From: Trileptium ribeirensis
Taxonomy: Eukaryota; Nematoda; Enoplea; Enoplida; Thoracostomopsidae
Direction: 5' to 3'
NCBI GenBank assembly: GCA_030248225.1
Contig: JASANE010029951.1
Location: 1 to 64,000, forward strand
Length of the DNA: 64,000 bases
A model generated the notes under the pieces. It searched no databases. It was not told the origin of the DNA and saw only the letters and a list, made by a program, of their open reading frames with translations. Shown piece by piece: positions 1 to 12,798 of the stretch; the stretch's first letter is position 1; each line of letters opens with the position of its first letter. A program made the translations under genes and the position numbers.

Positions 1-1303
1 TATGTGTCGTTGTACTTCGTTCAGTTACATATACTACTCTATTAAAATTATCTAATGATTATGTACAAGATACAATCATAAATTCGAATAATTTATGATC
101 TATATGATACCAATATTCAAATAGAATAAGAAAATAGACCTCTATTATACTGAAAATACGCACAATGTAACTACTCAAGATAACATAACCATAGCAACAC
201 ATGTATATATATGCTAAAGTTATATAGATGAAAATGTAGAGATATGTATCATTATTTTACTATAAAGTGTATATATACATACACCCAATCTCAAAAATGT
301 TACTATAATAAATGTAATATACAATACTAAAGAGTAGAAAAGAAATCCGAACTTCCAAATGTAATATGAAGTACCGAATTACCCTACCATTATATATGGT
401 CTGTATACCATCAATGTGTATAATAGTAAACTGCTTAATCTTTACTAATATAAAGCTTCCCTTTAAAATATTCCAAATCACTAATATCCGATAACTGTAA
501 TTCGTAAATTGATCGAATGTGAAGAGTTCGGCTACCATCCGAGGTATATTCTGACATTTTTTTGAAAAATTGATATGTAAAAAGGTATAGTCTATAACAT
601 AAAGAAAATACAATACATTAGCGCAACTCTGTGAAAGGAAGAGAAGTGAAAACATTAAAATGAAATACTATAATGTGTAACAAACCCTACCATACATGAA
701 GACAAACAAACTCGAAAACACAGTAATGTAGATCAAAACGCTTCCGTCCTTTGGAGCTCCGAATATACAGAGATGGCCTCCACACCACAACCAGGCCAGT
801 CTCCTAACCTGACTGGATCTTCGTGTCGCCACGAAGACAGAAGCCTCAGAGCCTAGCCGGACATGGTTCCAAAAAAGTGGTCCTAGTCACAGCCTGAATT
901 CCGGGTATTTCTCACCTCTACAATGAACAAACTCCTCGAACGCGATGACAAAATTTACTGAGTTTCCTGAGAAAAGGGTATTTTAGAAAGCAACATAGCA
1001 GTTGACAATTAACATTCGTTATATTTCTGTCACCACAGTTTTAATATTCCCCATATTCAAAAGTATAAGTTGCATTTGTGAAAGCGGTCAATACCAATTG
1101 ATAAAGGTGATAAACAGTGTTTTTTCAAGTCCAACTTCGGCTCTATGTCTCGAAAATGGCCATTATCCGTGACAACCAGCAATTCCATAATTCAATTAAT
1201 ATTGTGAGGAAGTCGTATACAATGCAGGCAATAGATTGGCGTTCCTAGTTATACAGTTCCTGTCTACGTCGTCATTAAGATGTTTCACTTCGTTCATATA
1301 TTC

Positions 1304-1577
1304 TGGCTTCTCCATTCGCTGGCAATTTTGCCAAAGAACATTTACCGTGAAGGGTGGGGCTGTTCTGGAACCCTGCTAAAACGTCTTTATTAAGGTTAAA
1401 ATCAACTTTTCAACCAATTTTACGAACTTAGTCAAATTTCACACGTCGTAAAGGCACTTTCGAAAAAGAAAATTTACGCTTTTCTTTCTGGGGGGTGCAA
1501 CGGTGCTATTTGCCGGGGACCCCTGTTTTTAGCGAAGAGCGCCGAAAAATGCACACCCCATTTTGGAGAAGCCAGAC
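1304..1577. mobile_element. Short TIR element (ctggcttctcc ends), left arm
   Basis: Begins ctggcttctccattcgctgg and ends ttttggagaagccag, about 270 bp. The ends are inverted copies of each other. It contains a G-rich patch (ggggggtgcaacggtgc). Its mirror is at about 28858-29132. Confidence 0.7.
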
Positions 1578-1649
1578 ATTCAACACTACGTTTCTAGGTG
1601 TTCAAGACCAATTTAGCCAAATAATAATTACAATCGTTTAACAACTAAC

Positions 1650-1805
1650 CAGTTCCCATAAAGGGATCCAGAACGAGATCGTTTTCTTTCACTTGCGCAA
1701 TATTTGCCATTCAAGAGATAACAAGGGGTCCATAGTGGTATTGCCAATATAGCGACGCTTTTTTAAATTAAACTTATCGGGCAACATCGTTTGGCCAAGT
1801 CCAAT
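1650..1805 (-). pseudogene. TRMT11: TRMT11 left copy, exon 7 with 1-bp deletion
   Basis: Same exon as 28626-28782 but 156 bp instead of 157. The reading ctcttgaatggc replaces ctcttgtaatggc, losing one base between the Leu and Met codons. The frame is therefore lost before the methyltransferase motif I (DPFMGTG). Donor gttagt and the acceptor are preserved. Confidence 0.8.
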
Positions 1806-2995
1806 CTAAAGTCAATGAAAAATATACTAAAGTGGCACTTACGATCGCATAGAGAATGAATTTCCTTTATAATGAATAAAAACATTTGTAATAAATTGCA
1901 AAAAGCAAAAAAAAACAATTATGAACGCATTAAAAAAATCGATAGTAACAAAACTGCTAATCGCAAAATTATTTTGCTCCATCCAATATTACATTAAATA
2001 ACATTTATGCACGCGAAGAAAACGATATCCACATGTACCTACAAGCAAAGCCTGGCTTCCGAAATATAGAAGAAATGGAGAATACTTTATCCTATTTGTT
2101 GATCTTATCATCAAGTTCACTTTCTTCAAAATATGAATCTGACCAGAGTAAGAAAAAATATATTTCCATTGCTAAATTTAAAATCATTAGCTGTGTAGAA
2201 AATTCATACACATATAGTTAAACAACTTCTAATAACGTCAAATACGCTGCTCGTTAAAATCACTGTACCAAAGAATTACAAGCTGCTAGTTTAACAAGGA
2301 GCTATATAATGTAGCCTGCAGTGAAGGCTGTGCAATGACGTTTCGACTTCGATAAAAACTGAGCCATGCCAATTTAGATTTTGGAGCGAATTATACAAAG
2401 TACCGCTTCTGTTTGCTAGCCGCTATGTCCCCGTATGGGCAACATGGATGGGTGCTTTAAGCGATGATGCATACTCAGAATCATCAAATTAGTGATTCAT
2501 TATCACACGCACGACAAATCTGTGCATTTTTCATTTCACTGAAAAATTAAACTTGGATAAAGCAAACCTAACTTGAAACAAAATGTAATAGCATGTGCTT
2601 CGCGGTTCTGTGGTGCTTTTTAAAACAATCCAACCAAACGAATAACACAAGCTGAAGAGCTTTGAAAAGGATTTATTTAATTGCTTTATTACCGTATTAC
2701 GCGCGACGCCTAAAACATTGGTTCGATTTCTCGTGGTCACAACTGATTCCGATTTGCGAAAACCAATTTTTGTAAAATCCTGAGAGTAAATACAACCAAC
2801 CACAGTAATTACGACATGTTATTCATTGCGACAAATACAGACCAAAGATTGATCTAGAGAATGTGCAATCACGACAAATATTTTAAAGTAACAAATCCAG
2901 CACAATTCACATTTCGAACCCAGCCATAATCATTCCCATGACTACACACCGATGCAAAAATGAAATCCCCAAAAAATTATACTAATAAATCATAC

Positions 2996-3130
2996 CAAAC
3001 GTCCAAAGTAGACTTTATGAGGCACTGACGGAATGTTATCAGTATCACAGCCCCAAAACTCGAGCACGTAAAAAGTTTGATCCGGTGTTGTAAGCTCTAC
3101 AGGCCAATCGAATGGAATAAAGTCAAAGTC
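2996..3130 (-). CDS. TRMT11: TRMT11 left copy, exon 6
   Basis: Forty-five codons starting DFDFIPFDWPVEL and ending PHKVYFGRL, between attttag and gtatg, phase 0 at both ends. It aligns with human ALEFLPFEGKVNL...PHNIYFGRW. The only residue difference noticed from the right arm is Trp for Gly at a position conserved as Gly in human and yeast. Confidence 0.85.
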
Positions 3131-6100
3131 CTAAAATATTATAAAGTATAAATATACATTGGAAAACAGAATAATATATCTATATAAACCGCTGACAATG
3201 ACAAAGCTAATTATCATTACCACCATCATCTCAGCGCTAATATTTCTAAAGTACAACACCGTAGTCAAATTACACTGCGGTGATAAACCTTATATAATAC
3301 GTTGACGGATAAACACGTGTACAGACGTAATGTACTATAATAATATAACGACGTGCGGTAAAATTCAATATTATTATAGACTTCGATATATATTTCAAGA
3401 TTTAGCTTATCAAAACTTTGAGTGACGTAATCGCCAGAAGTACATTGTTCTATGGCGTTTACGCATTGCAAAAACTAGTGCAAGCGAGTTATAAACCATT
3501 ATCAAGGAAAAATCTGAAACACTGCGACTGATAACAATAAACCTAAAAAATATATGCAAAACTATCAGCAGACAAGAAACACACAAAAATAATTCAAATC
3601 GTGTCGGTCAATTTACAAAATTGCATTGCGAAATTAATACCAGAGCTCTCATGACTAACTTTTGATAATAATTTATGTTAACAATGTTGCAAAATAGTTG
3701 CCAAAAATTAAAAAATCATATTTCAGTGTCTGCAGGGGTTGAAATACCACCAGTTTTGGTTGCTAAGGCCCACCTATACGATGCCCCCACTTTTTAGAGA
3801 AAACCTGGGAAAATACAGCAAACAGTTGCCATTCTCTCACTATTTGAGCAAAATTTCACAGTGTACCACCTCCTATTAATCTCGTAGATCGTTCACATTT
3901 CAACGTGATAAAGTTAGACTTTAGAAGCTGCCCACTTAGCTAGTTAAAAAGAATATCTACTGTTTAGACTTCAAAAATAGTTGACAATTATTGTGTGGTA
4001 TTCCTTGTTAACTAGGAGTGCAAATCAGGTTTAAAAACGTTACACAACCGCTGCTACCGTGCTTCCTATGGTCATCTTGATTCAGTCGAGTATAGCCTCA
4101 AGCCTCACCGTTATTTTAAAATGTGCCCGAAACTAGCATACACAAATGATATATAGCTGCTTTACTTTTGTGTACGCAATCCAGTGCTCAACGGAAATGA
4201 GTGTCACATTTCGAACAAAAGAACATCGAACAGATGTAGAACAAAATTTATCTGTATTCTCGAACATCACTGCAACAAATTTCTACAGCTCTCGAAAAAC
4301 TTTAAAAATCGGGCCAAGATTTCGGACACGTCTCATAAAAAATTTGAATTTATCGAACGAACATCAAGCTAACTTCGACCAGACGTCGAAAGAACAGCAC
4401 TCATATTTGCGGAGCACTGTGCCTATAAGTTACCTCAATTTTAGACAACACATAATTTTTTCGCATCTTTTTACCGAAACCATCAACTCGTATACACCAT
4501 GAGACATCTTTTGTTAGATATTCCTAAACAAAATTAATGTAGGCATAAAACTTCAAAATTATTTACAACAAACCAAATTTGGACAAGAATGTCGACTATG
4601 AAATAAAAGCAAAAATCGGCACAATACAAACCAATCGTAGAATACCATACAAGTTACCAAACATCGATACAAGGGTTTTTTGCTAAAAACGTTATATTAA
4701 CGTTGGGTGCATAGACTAAAAGTAAAGCAATATACAGGCAAGTTTCGCAATTACAATAGTATCTTTTTTCCAAGTGAACGCGAAAAAAATTAAGGAACTA
4801 AGATACTTATGTGCACCATAAAGCCCCATAATGTGAAGAACTCGGCGGAAGTGAGTGTTGTTCGTTCGAATTTTTAACACCATTTACTAAAATTTCATCG
4901 AGTCTTGTTCGGGGACAGCAAAATTATGTTTAATATCTGCTGGACGTTCGTTCCTACGATACACGACAGTCATTTCTAGCGAGTACTGCATGTAAACACG
5001 GTCCTGCAAAATGTGATTATTACTGCCAACCTCAACTGTAACCGATAAAATTAGTTACACAATAATTATTTATTAAAACGAAGTGAGCGTTATTTCTTCT
5101 ACTAGCGGTCATTGAGCACAAATTGTTTTTTCCGAAACTCTTCACTGGATTGGTGGGTTTCCTCAAATTTTATTATTTCCAATGTTTAAAAATACCGCTA
5201 AATGAGTAATTTCCAAAACTTTGACAAACTAATTAGGTTGTTTGCTTGGTATCTACAATTGGCTTACAGTGCTGTTTAGTTTGTTAAAAATGGCATTTTC
5301 ACTGTTTTAAACTCATATAGAGAACATAATAGGCCCTGCTCTAGGAGGCTTCAAAACTCCAATATCTTAAATTTAGTGGAAAAAAATAGTCACATTCTGT
5401 AGGGCAAATGCTAGTGGTCTACAACGTGAAAAACGTTTCAAATTATGTATATATTGTTATTTATAAAGTTCAAAATTTACTTATTCTTGGCTTGATAGAA
5501 TACTTCCTACCGCTATTGTAAAAGTAATGCAAACCGTCATAGTGGTGTATTCCCATTGTATAATGACAGTCACAGAAACTCAGATTGGAGACTTGCAATA
5601 GCCACACTCACACCGTTTCCCTCACTGGCGAGCAACTAGCGTAATAAGTAAATCGTGCCACAAAATTTAGCTACCAATGCCAATACAATATTCTAAAGGC
5701 TGTTAAATTTGTTCAATGTACCATAAAACTAATGTGGTTTTTGAGGTAATAAAATTATATCGTTCATGAGAAAATTTTCTACTGCAAAGTAACTCAAATA
5801 TGTAAAAAGCGTTGTTTGTTCGAAGCTTGCAGGTGAAGAACTTAAAGCTATTTGTATTACATTGCTAGAATATTAAAACCAGATGTAAAAACTTTATTCA
5901 ATTAAATTTTAGGCTAGCTCGACTTTCGCCGTCAATTTAACGTGAAAATTTTTTCAGTTCGAATACTGGAATGCGCTTGTACAAAATACATCAGATGCAA
6001 CAGAAATCGTGAAACTGATTGTTTCCCTACAATATTGCTGGTACTATAGTTACAAGCAAAAATAAAAGCAAATCGTTCGTGAAAAATATACTAACAATCG

Positions 6101-6502
6101 CGAATTGCAATTGAATAGCTGTTAATTTTTCGAAGATTTTTTTCGCGAACGGTTCGACAAAAGCGGTTTGATTTCCAAATGTGACCGTACCTGTAGACCT
6201 TGTGGGAACACCTCATAAACAGTATATGAAAGATTTTGATGAGAAGAAATCTTCATAAATATATTCCTGCAGTGAATATTGACTCACACATGATTAGTTT
6301 GACTAGACACCTAAAACACTTTTGTGCAGTAGACAATGGCGTTTATAGACACGTAATATAGTGCTAAATAAGCTACTAAATGCCATATATTTAATACTTC
6401 CGATCATATACTGACATTTCAGCAGATACAGCTATTAAATCAGTCAGCCAGATTTAGTCAACGGTTTTAATGGCTGAATCAAGTAAAAGAGAACTTACTT
6501 AC

Positions 6503-6584
6503 TATTTTACTTGGCACAACAGCTCGAAGGTTATCATACAAATCCTGATAAGTATCGCCAGAAGCCCAAAGTTCAAATGCGTTT
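6503..6584 (-). CDS. TRMT11: TRMT11 left copy, exon 4
   Basis: Eighty-two bases reading NAFELWASGDTYQDLYDNLR then AVVPSKI, with acceptor tttacag and donor gtaagt. The first base completes the Lys codon begun in exon 3. NAFELWASG matches SIFELWGHG of human TRMT11. The right-arm copy of this exon is broken, so this is the better template. Confidence 0.85.
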
Positions 6585-7400
6585 CTGTAAAATAAAAATT
6601 GCTTTTGCCAAATGACTGTAGTTGTAACGTGTCATAACCTGATATATACAATGCGAGTAATATATTACCCATAATATTTAGCGAAATGCAGATATTGTAA
6701 GTGTAAACATCCTAACAGAATTTGATCACACAGTGGTAATAATGTAGTGTAGTCTGCGGCTATTCAGAAATCGAAACCTAATACTTTTATTATACTTCAC
6801 ACTGAAACTACAAAAGTGGCAGTAAATAATAAATTGTTTGCATAAAGCCAGCTGACGATAGCCTTATCTTGGTCAACAGTAGGAAGAGGACTTTGCAGTT
6901 ACAAGGTTCGGGTTAGTTATTAAATGTGGGTGGTTTAAAGAAGCTTACAGGAGACAATAACAAGCTTATAAGCAGCATTTTCGAGCACACAACGTATAGC
7001 TATTACGACAAAATCGCTTTTCTATTTCGCCACTCAGTGCCGCATTCGAAGCCTTAACGGACAACCGAAATATTGAATTATGAGTAAAATAAAAATATAT
7101 ATTTTGAATAATCTGAATTTTCAAAATGCTACAAAATAGTGTTTACAAATATTAAGTTCAGACAGAATTTACAAACGCACGATCTCATACAAATATATTC
7201 TATGCGGAAATAACAACCAATCATGTTTAGCCACCAAATAGTACGTTAGATCCTGAAATTGTGCGGCATATATAAAATGGAAATTCATTCTTGCTTCGTA
7301 AAATTTAAATATTATGGGGAAAGTGTTCATAAACTGCTGGTATTTGGAGCCTAAGGTTCCACTGCTACAATGTATATACGCCAAAAACATCACAACTAAC

Positions 7401-7471
7401 TTTATGAGTATCGACCGTTGCAACAGGCGTCGTACCACATTCTCGTGCTCAAATTCAGCTACGGCAAAAGG
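7401..7471 (-). CDS. TRMT11: TRMT11 left copy, exon 3
   Basis: Seventy-one bases reading PFAVAEFEHENVVRRLLQRS then ILIK, bounded by acceptor attttag and donor gttagt, ending in phase 2. It aligns with yeast PFFIVELEN...WIKKSIL and human DIARNLMKRTV. The donor here is sound, in contrast to the right arm. Confidence 0.82.
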
Positions 7472-8045
7472 CTAAAATATTTTCAATAAACACATTTATA
7501 CGCTTTTGATTGAGGATTGTGCGTCCACGATAAAATCCAGGCTTGTTCAAATTATACCGACCATGTCGTTTGGTTATCTTTTAATACTCAATGACACAAT
7601 GTCGAACAATACAGCACCGACGAGTCAAAGCGTACACAATGATATGCGGCTGAATGTTATAAAATAAGAAAACTATAATACTTCCACTCACGCACTCAGC
7701 TTCAGCAGTCACACATTGGAGTTTTCGCAGTTACGCTTATCGTAAGTACAACACTCGCCAAAATTATTCACTATCGCATTAAGAGCAATAAGCAAGTTAT
7801 ACAATTTCTAACTAAAATTATATTGTCCTACGAACAAGTTGCGTGTGAACAGGTGTCAACTGGGACGATTACTATACAATAGCTGATCCAATATTCAATC
7901 AACTATATAATTCAAATAAAGTGAATATTCATAGCCCTAAGCATAAGCTGCACAATCTGTTGATGTGGTGCTTGGCAATGTCAAACGTTTGGCGCAGCAG
8001 CACAAAACACAGGAATACATTTCTAACATATATATGTATATATAT

Positions 8046-9180
8046 CAGCGAGTAACCGGAATTCCGAAAATCGTGCTCCGGTTGCGGTTCCGGCATAGGG
8101 CAAAAACCATACCGGAATTCAGGTTTAAAATATTTTATAAGAAATTTTCCATATTTTTGCTTTATCTGTGGTCCAAAAATGTAATATACATGTACGCAAT
8201 GACCAAGTTCCAATACAAGCAAGCAAAAGAAAAGATTAACTCAGCAATTTTCCATGTGAAACGTAAGTAGGGCACATAAATTCAGTAGGAATTTTTCATC
8301 TCAGCCTGCAGGAGTTTGCTAACAAAACAAAGCCAGATCGATGCTTGCAGCAGCTATTTTACACGTTCAGAAGTTTGCGGGGTATGTTCGAATTAAACCG
8401 GTCCAACTCGGTAATACAGTATGGATTACGTAGAAGTACTTAGCTGTAAGCTTGGCTAACATAAATTGCGTCAAGCACAAGCCAGTGCGCTTGCAAACTT
8501 TGTAAATCAGTCTACATTGAAGTAAACTAGCGTTATCTGCAACGCAGCCAGAAACTGCGTCCTTGGCAATGAACTGTATTCATTGAAACTGTGCGAGCAG
8601 TATAACAGTTGATCTCATTTATAGCATTGTGGTTAGAAAGTTATCATCATTATCATCTAAACGCTAGCCAAAACAGTGTCTCTGACTACTGATCAGAAAA
8701 TTATAGTAATATTTTCTATTATTTTATCTTAGAACCATATAAACCAATAATGTCAAGTTTCCTACAGAATAACATGTAACAAACGTATGTGTAGTAAAGG
8801 GAAGCGACTGGAAACATTTGCGAACGTGTTTCTTCTACAAAGCGAAAGTGTTTATTCTACGCTTCGTGCGTTATAAGCGTATTCATTTTGACACAATATA
8901 CGCAAGGGTGTATAGTGGAAGGCATTTTTTGTTATGGGGGTCCAAAAACTGACATATTGATGGATAAATAAACATTATTTAGCTTCCTCAGTCTCTTTAA
9001 AGTTCCAGAAAGGCAATAATGCCATCACAATACATTAAGTTTAATGTAAAAGTTATTTTAAAACATTTTAAATCCACTGTACCTGCATTTGTTCCTTCTA
9101 TATATTAGGTTTCGAAGACCCTGGTTCCGGATCCGGTTAAATGGACGGTTCCGGTAAATTTCAGTACCGGTTATTCCCTG
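8046..9180 (+). mobile_element. hAT-like non-autonomous element, copy 1 (left arm)
   Basis: Starts cagcgagtaaccggaattcc and ends in ccggttattccctg, imperfect terminal inverted repeats of the CAGGG type. Subterminal repeats of the ccggttccgg word are present. The flanks are AT repeats (atatatat / aatatata), compatible with an 8-bp target duplication but not proof. No transposase is visible. Confidence 0.75.
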
Positions 9181-9603
9181 AATATATATATTCTCCATTT
9201 CACGATAATGATGGTCCCCTTCAATTTCTCAATCGAATCCATATAAGTACAGATTAGCTGGATGAATTTAGCTTATGGTAAACGTTTGGTTAAACAGCCA
9301 AACTTGTGCATAGTACTCACCACAATTAAACGCTGCTGGTGCGATGATCGTTGGAAAAAATTCAAATTTTGTTAGATACCTGTCCGAAATTCTCAGCGAA
9401 CTATTTTAGATTTTGTTCGCGAACAAGTAAATTTTGTTGGAGACGCCAGTCAAATTTTATCAACGAAAACATAAATGATGTGCATTTTTGATTAAGGGAA
9501 TTAAACCTAACTGCAGTTTTGCATCAAGTTATTTTAAGTAATACTAAATACACAAAGACATAGCAAATCTGTTTTGACTATAAATAAATTCCGAGATACG
9601 TAC

Positions 9604-9675
9604 TGTGTTATCCACAAAATCGACTTTAAAATCGTGACAATCCAAGTTATCAAGCTGCAGCAAAGAAATTACTTC
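9604..9675 (-). CDS. TRMT11: TRMT11 left copy, exon 2
   Basis: Twenty-four codons beginning EVISLLQLDN, bounded by acceptor ttttcag and donor gtacgt, phase 0 at both ends. EVISLL aligns with EIKSLL of human TRMT11 directly after the exon 1 sequence. Identical in the right arm. Confidence 0.78.
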
Positions 9676-11216
9676 CTGAAAAATAAATATATACACATCA
9701 GCGTAACAATATATATAGCTATAAATATATATACACATATATAAAGTACGCTTTAGTGTATAAATATAATGTACATACCTCAGTGTAGTAAAGACGGTGC
9801 AAACTGTAACAAAAGGTTTCCTACAACCTGAACTAGATAACAAAAATTATCATTACCAATGGGGTCTAAAATATAGGTTTTTACGGATAGTGTTTATTAA
9901 AAGAAACCTACATATACACATTGCAACACAAACTATTTTCTAACCAGGAATAATGAGACCAGACTATACGTACTATACTCGATTAGTAAAAAATTTTGGC
10001 CTTAAGCCATGGTATATTACGGGAGTCAGCTTGAAATAATGCCTAAATTCAGCATTTTTATGCCAATTTAACATTTAGCCTCTCTCCAGCAGCAAGAACG
10101 CAAGCTCGAAAGCTTCTGAGGGACGAGGCGCACTACGGTCGAAAAAATAGCGAGGGGGGACATAATCTATGTTGCAACAGTAGTGGGGTTCTGTGCATGC
10201 TAATTGCTATGAGTTATTGTATACAGAGATGCAGGACTCCTTTGATAGATTTCTGGGTATTGTACATATCCGTCGCCGAGGCATATTTCTCTTCATACAT
10301 ACGTAATTGATCAAGAAGGCAAATTTTGGGTTGGGATGCCAGATATATTTTATGTAAATATACATACATGATTAACCAACTGCCATATTTCTGGACGGAC
10401 GACCTATATGGTCGAACAGTCCATAGCATATTTGTGTGGAAACACGTCCCAAGGGTCCTCCGGTGGTTCCATCCATACCCAGCAGTAACCCCCGGTCAAC
10501 ACCATGGTCAAAGTAGGTTTAAAACAGGAAAGCAACGAATTTAATGTTGGGTTATATACTCCTAATGGACAAAAGCAAGAAGTCTCTAAATTCCTTTCAG
10601 TTTTATGCTAATTTGTACATGACATTATATTGCAGCTGAGCAGCGGAGACACAGTTAGTGCACTGTTATATACTACTAGCGTTGAATAAAACAAATTCGC
10701 GAAAACCCTTCAATCCAGCGGTAACCTATAGGTCGCAAAGACTGGAAAGATATTTTTAGTCACTTAGGCACTATTCGAGAAAAACCAAGCTAGCTGTGCT
10801 TCAATAAACAAAACGTGAATACCAAGTGGCGATGATTCAACGACCGTAACATAATGCACAGAAGCTACTTCCTACAAATACGGATTTGTATAAGGTTTTT
10901 ACGCAATACTTGGAGCATTTTTGCTATTTGTTTTAGAAATGGGCAAGATTAAAAATGCGCATAGAAACTCACAACAAAATTTTGTGCCGAAAGATTTTCC
11001 TATATTAATATCATTCTTTTCATTTCCCCTCGCCATAGGAAAAACACGACTTTAGATTATTTTCAGCTTTCTTTTCGTTTCCTTTCGCCACACGATAAAC
11101 ACGTCTTTAGATTATTTTCAGCTATGTGGAATACTCGGAATTGAGTTACGGTGCAGTGCACTATTTACTATGCGGATCTTTCAAGGCGTAGGATTATTGT
11201 GGTCACTAGCGATTAA

Positions 11217-11735
11217 TGGGACCATGAGACCAAAAATACACAAAAACAACAATATCTCAACAACCTCCTCGATCTGTTTGGAAATTTTGTCTTATTATAC
11301 AGGCCAATTCATGCTCTTCTATCTGACAACAATGTGCTGCTACTATTCGTATTTACGCCGCACAGTTGGGTCAAGACTGATTTTTGAATGGGCCCATGGA
11401 ATCCGAAATACACGCAAACAACAATATCTTCACAATTGTTCTACTATTTATATATAGATATTATTGGTCTCATTTACAGAGCAATTCATCCTTCACATAA
11501 CATCGCATGTTGTTCTGCTCTTTTATCTATTTAGGCTGTTGTGTTGTGTCAAGTGTATTTTTCAGTGGGCCCTTGAAACTTAAAATACATGAAAACTGCA
11601 ATATCTCAGTAATCACTCGAGCTGAATGAATGTTATTGGGTCCATTTTGTAGAACATTTCATCATCTATACATTCTACACATACATATTGAGCAGTTATT
11701 TCTATTATTTACGTTGCAGGATTGGGTCGCGCCAG
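11217..11735 (+). repeat. Tandem repeat, three diverged units of about 175 bp
   Basis: Anchor words tgggaccatgagacc (11217), tgggcccatggaatcc (11389) and gtgggcccttgaaac (11565) are each followed by a variant of aaaatacac.aaaacaacaatatct. The spacing is about 172-177 bp. The mirrored array is near 18655-19180. The open frames seen here are by-products of the repeat. Confidence 0.75.
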
Positions 11736-11797
11736 CTAAGGTACCTATGGGAAAATATTTCCAATATTTAGCACGGGAGCATCAGTTTCATAATAAT

Positions 11798-12603
11798 CAG
11801 AGGGTATATAACCGGTATTCCGCTTCATGCGAAAATCGTGTCCCGGTTGCGGTTCCCTCAAAGGACAAAAACCTCAACGGGACCGAAATTCCAGTTTAAA
11901 AATTTTGTTTGAAATTTTAAACATTTTACTTCATCTTTGCGCCTGTAAACTTTGTAAATCAGTCTGCACTGAAGTAAAGTAACGTTATCTGAAACGCAGC
12001 CAGAAACTGACTTCTTGACAATGAACTGTATTTATTAAAATTATGCTAGCAGTATGACAGGTTGTCTCATTTATACGTAACAATCTAATTATAAATTTAT
12101 CATCATTATCATCTAAATGACCTGCACGTTTGCCCAACGCTAGCCTAAACAGTGTCTCTGACCACCGATCAGAAAATTAGCTACATTCTATTATTTTCTT
12201 TAAGAACCATATAAACGAATAATTTCAAGTTTCCTATACAACGACATCTAACAAACGTATGCGTAGTAAAGGGAGGCGACTGGAGACAGGGCGAAAGTGT
12301 TTATTCTACGCTCCTTGCGTTGCAAGCTCATTCGCTTTGATGCAATGTATGAAAGTATAGTGGAAGGCATTTTTCGCTCTGGGTGTCCAAAAACCGACAT
12401 ATATTGGTAGATAAATAAACATTATTAGCTTCCTCAGTCGCTTTAAAGTTTCAGAAAAGCAATAATACCATCGCAACACATTAAGTTTAATGTAAAATTA
12501 TTTTTAATACATTTTAAATACACTGTACCTTCATGTCTTCTTTCATCTGTTTTACTATATATAAGTTTCGAGAACCTAAGCTTCAGGTTCCAGTTATTCC
12601 CTG
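11798..12603 (+). mobile_element. hAT-like non-autonomous element, copy 2 (left arm)
   Basis: Starts cagagggtatataaccgg and ends ccagttattccctg, flanked on both sides by the exact 8-bp duplication ataataat (11790-11797 and 12604-12611). The interior is homologous to the elements at 8046 and 43612 but shorter (806 bp). Confidence 0.88.
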
Positions 12604-12747
12604 ATAATAATATACATAGTTTCTTCCAGAAGGACAATTTTTTACACAGCTAAACCCTGAGCAGGAATCTCGGCTGACTCTCGTCTCACTCCATATCAAT
12701 TAACACAATCGTAAAACATTATAAGCTCCGTTATATATATTACTTAC

Positions 12748-12798
12748 CGGCCATCGAAACTCAAGATAATGGTGAGCACAATTTAATAAATATTTCAT
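12748..12798 (-). CDS. TRMT11: TRMT11 left copy, exon 1 (start codon)
   Basis: Seventeen codons from ATG to the donor gtaagta, reading MKYLLNCAHHYLEFRWP. This matches the conserved Trm11 start (human YLLLMAQEHLEFRLPE, yeast KYLLYMVQVHLNFRRAE). It is identical to exon 1 of the right arm. The ATG directly follows tttcag, so a 5' untranslated exon may be spliced onto it. Confidence 0.8.

Larger units (their letters stand above)
1650..12798 (-). pseudogene. TRMT11: TRMT11 5' half, left copy (frameshifted, 3' end missing here)
   Basis: This is the duplicated 5' part of the tRNA (guanine(10)-N2)-methyltransferase gene. Trm11/TRMT11 works with TRMT112 to make m2G10 in tRNA. Exons (minus strand) are at 12748-12798, 9604-9675, 7401-7471, 6503-6584, 2996-3130 and 1650-1805, all with GT/AG borders and compatible phases except across the unfound exon 5. 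Exons 1-4 read cleanly as 92 codons starting MKYLLNCAHHYLEFRWP. Exon 7 is 156 bp instead of the 157 bp of the other arm: one base is missing in the codons for Leu-Val-Met, which shifts the frame before the SAM-binding DPFMGTG motif. Exon 6 also has Trp where the other arm, human and yeast have Gly (FDGP). The arm ends at about base 41, before the position of exon 8. I judge it a partial, broken copy unless the missing base is a sequencing error and more exons lie to the left of the window. Confidence 0.8.

Noticed and set aside
260..655. 131-codon minus-strand open frame, with a mirrored frame at 29899-30177
   Set aside because: It is present in both arms only because the arms are copies. It is AT-rich, shows no domain resemblance, and lies in the TRMT11 intron after exon 7.
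7965..8270. 101-codon frame overlapping an antisense 97-codon frame
   Set aside because: It overlaps the end of the hAT-like element at 8046 and has no transposase-like motif.
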